NCBI GenBank assembly: GCA_005877185.1
Contig: VBPQ01000017.1
Coordinates: 1 to 24,309, forward strand
Length of the DNA stretch: 24,309 bases
Direction of reading: 5' to 3'
DNA from: Nitrososphaerota archaeon
Lineage (GTDB): Archaea; Thermoproteota; Nitrososphaeria; Nitrososphaerales; Gagatemarchaeaceae
Both the position numbers and the translations under genes were made by a program. Positions 22,408 through 24,309 of the stretch are shown piece by piece (position 1 is the first letter of the stretch; the number at the start of each line of letters is the position of its first letter). Below the pieces are notes generated by a model. It worked only from the letters and a program-made list of their open reading frames with translations, did not search any database and was not told where the DNA came from.

Positions 22408-23493
22408 ATGGCGAAGAAGAGGATCCTCGTGACAGGTGCTGGTGGGATCGCCGGCGTCAACTTCGTCAGGGCGATAAGGGCCTCCCGGAGAGAGTACTAC
22501 GTGGCAGGCACGGACCACAGCAAGTATTACGTTCAGTTTCCCGACTTACAGGCCAGATACCTGACGCCAAGGCACGACGACCAGAAGTTTGTGGGGAGAG
22601 TTTCAGAAATCGCAAAGAAGGAGGGTGTCGAGTTCATTCACCCTCAACCCTCCAGCGAGGCGCTCGTGCTCTCCGCGAGGAGAAGAGAGCTCCCCGCATC
22701 CGTCCTCCTCCCGCCCGCGAGGGTGATGACCGTCGCGCAGGATAAGCTCGAGACCCAGAAGGTCTTGGCGGCAGCGGGTGTCGCCGTTGCCAGGACGAGG
22801 ACGGTTCGAAGGGTCTCAGAGGTGGAGGGCGTCTTCAAGACGCTGGGCTCGCCTCTCTGGGTTCGCGCAAGACACGGAGCTGGAGGGAGGCTCAGCCTTC
22901 TCTGCGTGAGTCCCGAAGAGGCGAATCACTGGATCGGCTTGTGGCTCGCCAAGGGGACCCCGTTAGGAGAGTTCATCATTCAGGATTATCTGCCGGGGCG
23001 AAACATCGCGTGGGACAGCATCTGGTGGGCTGGTCGGCTGGTCACATCGTACTGCAGGGAGAGGATCGAGTATCCCTTCAAGCACATCTCACCCTCGGGG
23101 ATAACAGGGACTCCCTCCGTCGCCAGGACAATCCGCGACGCGAGGGTTGACGACATCGCCGAGTTGGCGGTAAAGGCGGTGGACCGCCACGCCTCGGGGG
23201 CGTACTCGATCGACGTCAAGGAGGATGAAGACGGGAAACCGTGCGTGACCGAGGTCGACGCGGGGAAGTTCCACTCCACGATGCCGCTCTGGGGGTACGT
23301 GGCGGTGACACACTTGAAACTCCCGTGGTATTCGAACCTCGCCGAGCTTTACGTCACGCTGGGGATGAAGGGGAAGCTGAGGGGAGGCATCCCGGCCCAC
23401 GACTTGATTCCATCGGGATACTATCTGATTAGAAACATCGATTCGGGAGTCCTGCTCTGGAGGGAGGACGGCTGGAAGGAGAGAGTGCTCTAA
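22408..23493 (+). CDS. ATP-grasp ligase, carbamoyl-phosphate-synthase-like
   Basis: The 361-aa protein begins with a Rossmann-like pre-ATP-grasp domain (ILVTGAGGIAGVNFVRAI, 6-23) and a second ATP-grasp core. DKLETQKVLAAAGVAVARTR (112-131) is the start of the grasp domain, VRARHGAGGRLSLL (about 152-165) the ATP loop, and CVTEVDAGKFHSTMPLWGY (about 273-291) the metal-binding end. Such CarB-like stand-alone ligases join a carboxylate to an amine or thiol through an acyl-phosphate. In a run with a deacetylase and kinase it may attach an amino acid or other acyl group to an exposed amine. It starts 2 nt after the deacetylase stop. Substrate unknown. Confidence 0.8.
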   Translation: MAKKRILVTGAGGIAGVNFVRAIRASRREYYVAGTDHSKYYVQFPDLQARYLTPRHDDQKFVGRVSEIAKKEGVEFIHPQPSSEALVLSARRRELPASVLLPPARVMTVAQDKLETQKVLAAAGVAVARTRTVRRVSEVEGVFKTLGSPLWVRARHGAGGRLSLLCVSPEEANHWIGLWLAKGTPLGEFIIQDYLPGRNIAWDSIWWAGRLVTSYCRERIEYPFKHISPSGITGTPSVARTIRDARVDDIAELAVKAVDRHASGAYSIDVKEDEDGKPCVTEVDAGKFHSTMPLWGYVAVTHLKLPWYSNLAELYVTLGMKGKLRGGIPAHDLIPSGYYLIRNIDSGVLLWREDGWKERVL

Positions 23494-23495
23494 GG

Positions 23496-24101
23496 GCTGC
23501 GAGATACGGCGCCTTCATCTTCGACCTCGACGGGACACTCGTCAGGATTCCTGTCGACTGGCAGTCTCTGAGAGAAGAGTTAAGGGCCGAGTTCAAGGCC
23601 GAGGATACTTTCTCCCCCCTCTTCGGATCACTGCAGAAATTTCTGACGGAGAGGCCGGAGGCCAGGGAGAGAGTCTTTGCGCTGATAGATAAGCGCGAGA
23701 TCGAGGCTATCGCCGACTCTTCTCTGATCGAGGGGGTTGAGGAGACTCTCTCGAAGCTGTCAAGGGGCGCCAGCCTTTCTCTCGTTACCATGCAGGGGAG
23801 GAGGGCTAGCGAAGGGATCCTCAGGAAGTTCGGGCTTACTGGGCTCCTCCCCATCCGCTTCACGCGCGAGGATTCCCTGCTGCGCTCACAACAACTGCGA
23901 ATGGCCATGAGCCGACTCAGTGCTAAGAGGGACGAGGTGCTCTTCGTCGGAGACAGGCTGAATGACATCAGGTCGGCCGCAGAGGTTGGGGTCGCAGTCG
24001 CCATAATCTCGCAGAGAAGGGAATCCGAAATCCGGCCCGACTATCAATTTGAGGGCATCAACGAATTCAAACGCTATTTCTTGGAGCGGGGAGACCAATA
24101 G
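23496..24101 (+). CDS. HAD-family phosphatase (start codon unresolved)
   Basis: The frame is open from 23433 and protein-like from about 23499 (ARYGAFIFDLDGTLVRIPVDW). It has HAD motif I DLDGT, motif II in LSLVTMQGRRAS, and motif IV in VLFVGDRLNDIRSAAEVG; the C-terminus ends EGINEFKRYFLERGDQ. The layout is that of phosphoglycolate-phosphatase-like HAD enzymes. No ATG, GTG or TTG lies between the in-frame stop at 23430-23432 and the protein-like part; only CTG (23457, 23472) is available, so I mark the start at 23496 as approximate. The ATP-grasp stop overlaps this frame, so the gene may be translated by coupling, or an indel hides the start. It is the last gene of the operon; it could dephosphorylate a pathway intermediate. 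Confidence 0.75.
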   Translation, partial: AARYGAFIFDLDGTLVRIPVDWQSLREELRAEFKAEDTFSPLFGSLQKFLTERPEARERVFALIDKREIEAIADSSLIEGVEETLSKLSRGASLSLVTMQGRRASEGILRKFGLTGLLPIRFTREDSLLRSQQLRMAMSRLSAKRDEVLFVGDRLNDIRSAAEVGVAVAIISQRRESEIRPDYQFEGINEFKRYFLERGDQ

Positions 24102-24208
24102 GAGCTCTCTGCCTCGCTCCCCCGGCAGCCCCAATGATTCCTCGAGTGGAAGGTAGGGCACAATCGGCGGGGCCCCTGGGGAGAAATGCGATTCACCCTC
24201 ACGCAGGC

Positions 24209-24309
24209 TCAGCCCACCCGGGCGAGCAGCTTGGCGTGCAATCCCGGGTTTGCGGCTGCGAGCACGTCCAGACGTTCTTCCAGGTTTAGAGCCGCGTCTA
24301 GTTCCCGTC
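24209..24309 (-). CDS. C-terminal fragment of a minus-strand gene (5' part outside the window)
   Basis: On the minus strand a frame enters from the right edge and ends at TGA 24209-24211. Its last residues read RELDAALNLEERLDVLAAAN and then PGLHAKLLARVG, a helical, Leu/Ala-rich end with G/C-biased codons typical of coding here. It is too short to name. It converges with the HAD gene, leaving about 100 bases between them without any gene. Confidence 0.4.
   Translation of the reverse strand, partial: RELDAALNLEERLDVLAAANPGLHAKLLARVG

Noticed and set aside
23886..24161. 91-codon minus-strand ORF (PYLPLEESLGLPG) near the right edge
   Set aside because: Most of it is antisense to the HAD gene's conserved C-terminal part and has no recognisable domain.
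1..24309. CRISPR arrays, insertion sequences, rRNA genes
   Set aside because: No regularly spaced direct repeats, transposase with terminal repeats or conserved rRNA sequence was seen by eye; the right-edge gene fragment is too short to judge as a transposase.

Overview
The window looks archaeal and chromosomal. Many genes have an A/T-rich TATA-like box whose centre lies about 24-30 nt upstream of the start codon (leaderless layout). GTG and TTG starts are common. A winged-helix regulator of the archaeal HTH_45 type is present, along with a PEP synthase and a split archaeal-style cobalamin-independent methionine synthase. G+C is fairly high, with G/C-rich third codon positions. I infer a Thermoproteota/Nitrososphaeria-like or Thermoplasmata-like archaeon; the lineage cannot be fixed from this sequence alone.

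Layout. Positions 1-7400 are an accessory stretch of secreted, small and broken genes: a secreted SMP-30/NHL-type propeller (cut by the left edge, minus strand), a spherulin-4-like protein, a four-CxxC zinc protein followed by an overlapping 42-aa ORF, an HTH_45 regulator, a four-helix membrane protein, an alpha/beta hydrolase pseudogene (frameshift plus internal TAG), a truncated class III nucleotidyl cyclase, an S53 (sedolisin) protease with a very short pro-region, and an exported protein of unknown function. Positions 7500-12020 hold two coupled small genes behind a strong Shine-Dalgarno, two multi-pass membrane proteins and a VOC protein on the minus strand, a seven-bladed cytoplasmic propeller and a 34-aa acidic ORF.

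Positions 12100-18750 hold the metabolic core. Four genes overlap by 4 nt or are 1 nt apart: a MetE N-domain homologue, a MetE catalytic-domain homologue with the full zinc site, a third MetE-like barrel fused to a DUF4346-like domain, and a methylenetetrahydrofolate-reductase-like protein. This looks like a one-carbon to methionine operon with an unusual methyl-donor arrangement. It is followed by ppsA, which is interrupted by an out-of-frame deletion.

Positions 18780-24101 hold a small membrane protein, a divergent sugar-nucleotidyltransferase, and a four-gene run: a membrane-anchored thymidylate-kinase-like protein, a polysaccharide-deacetylase-like protein, an ATP-grasp ligase and a HAD phosphatase. 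I infer that this run makes or modifies a surface glycan or lipid-linked molecule. A minus-strand gene fragment closes the window.

Two cross-cutting features stand out. First, several genes are disrupted or lack a usable start (hydrolase, cyclase, ppsA, the first methionine-synthase gene, the HAD gene), which suggests indel errors in the assembly or real decay. Second, several promoters carry perfect inverted repeats, each of a different sequence, at or next to the TATA box.
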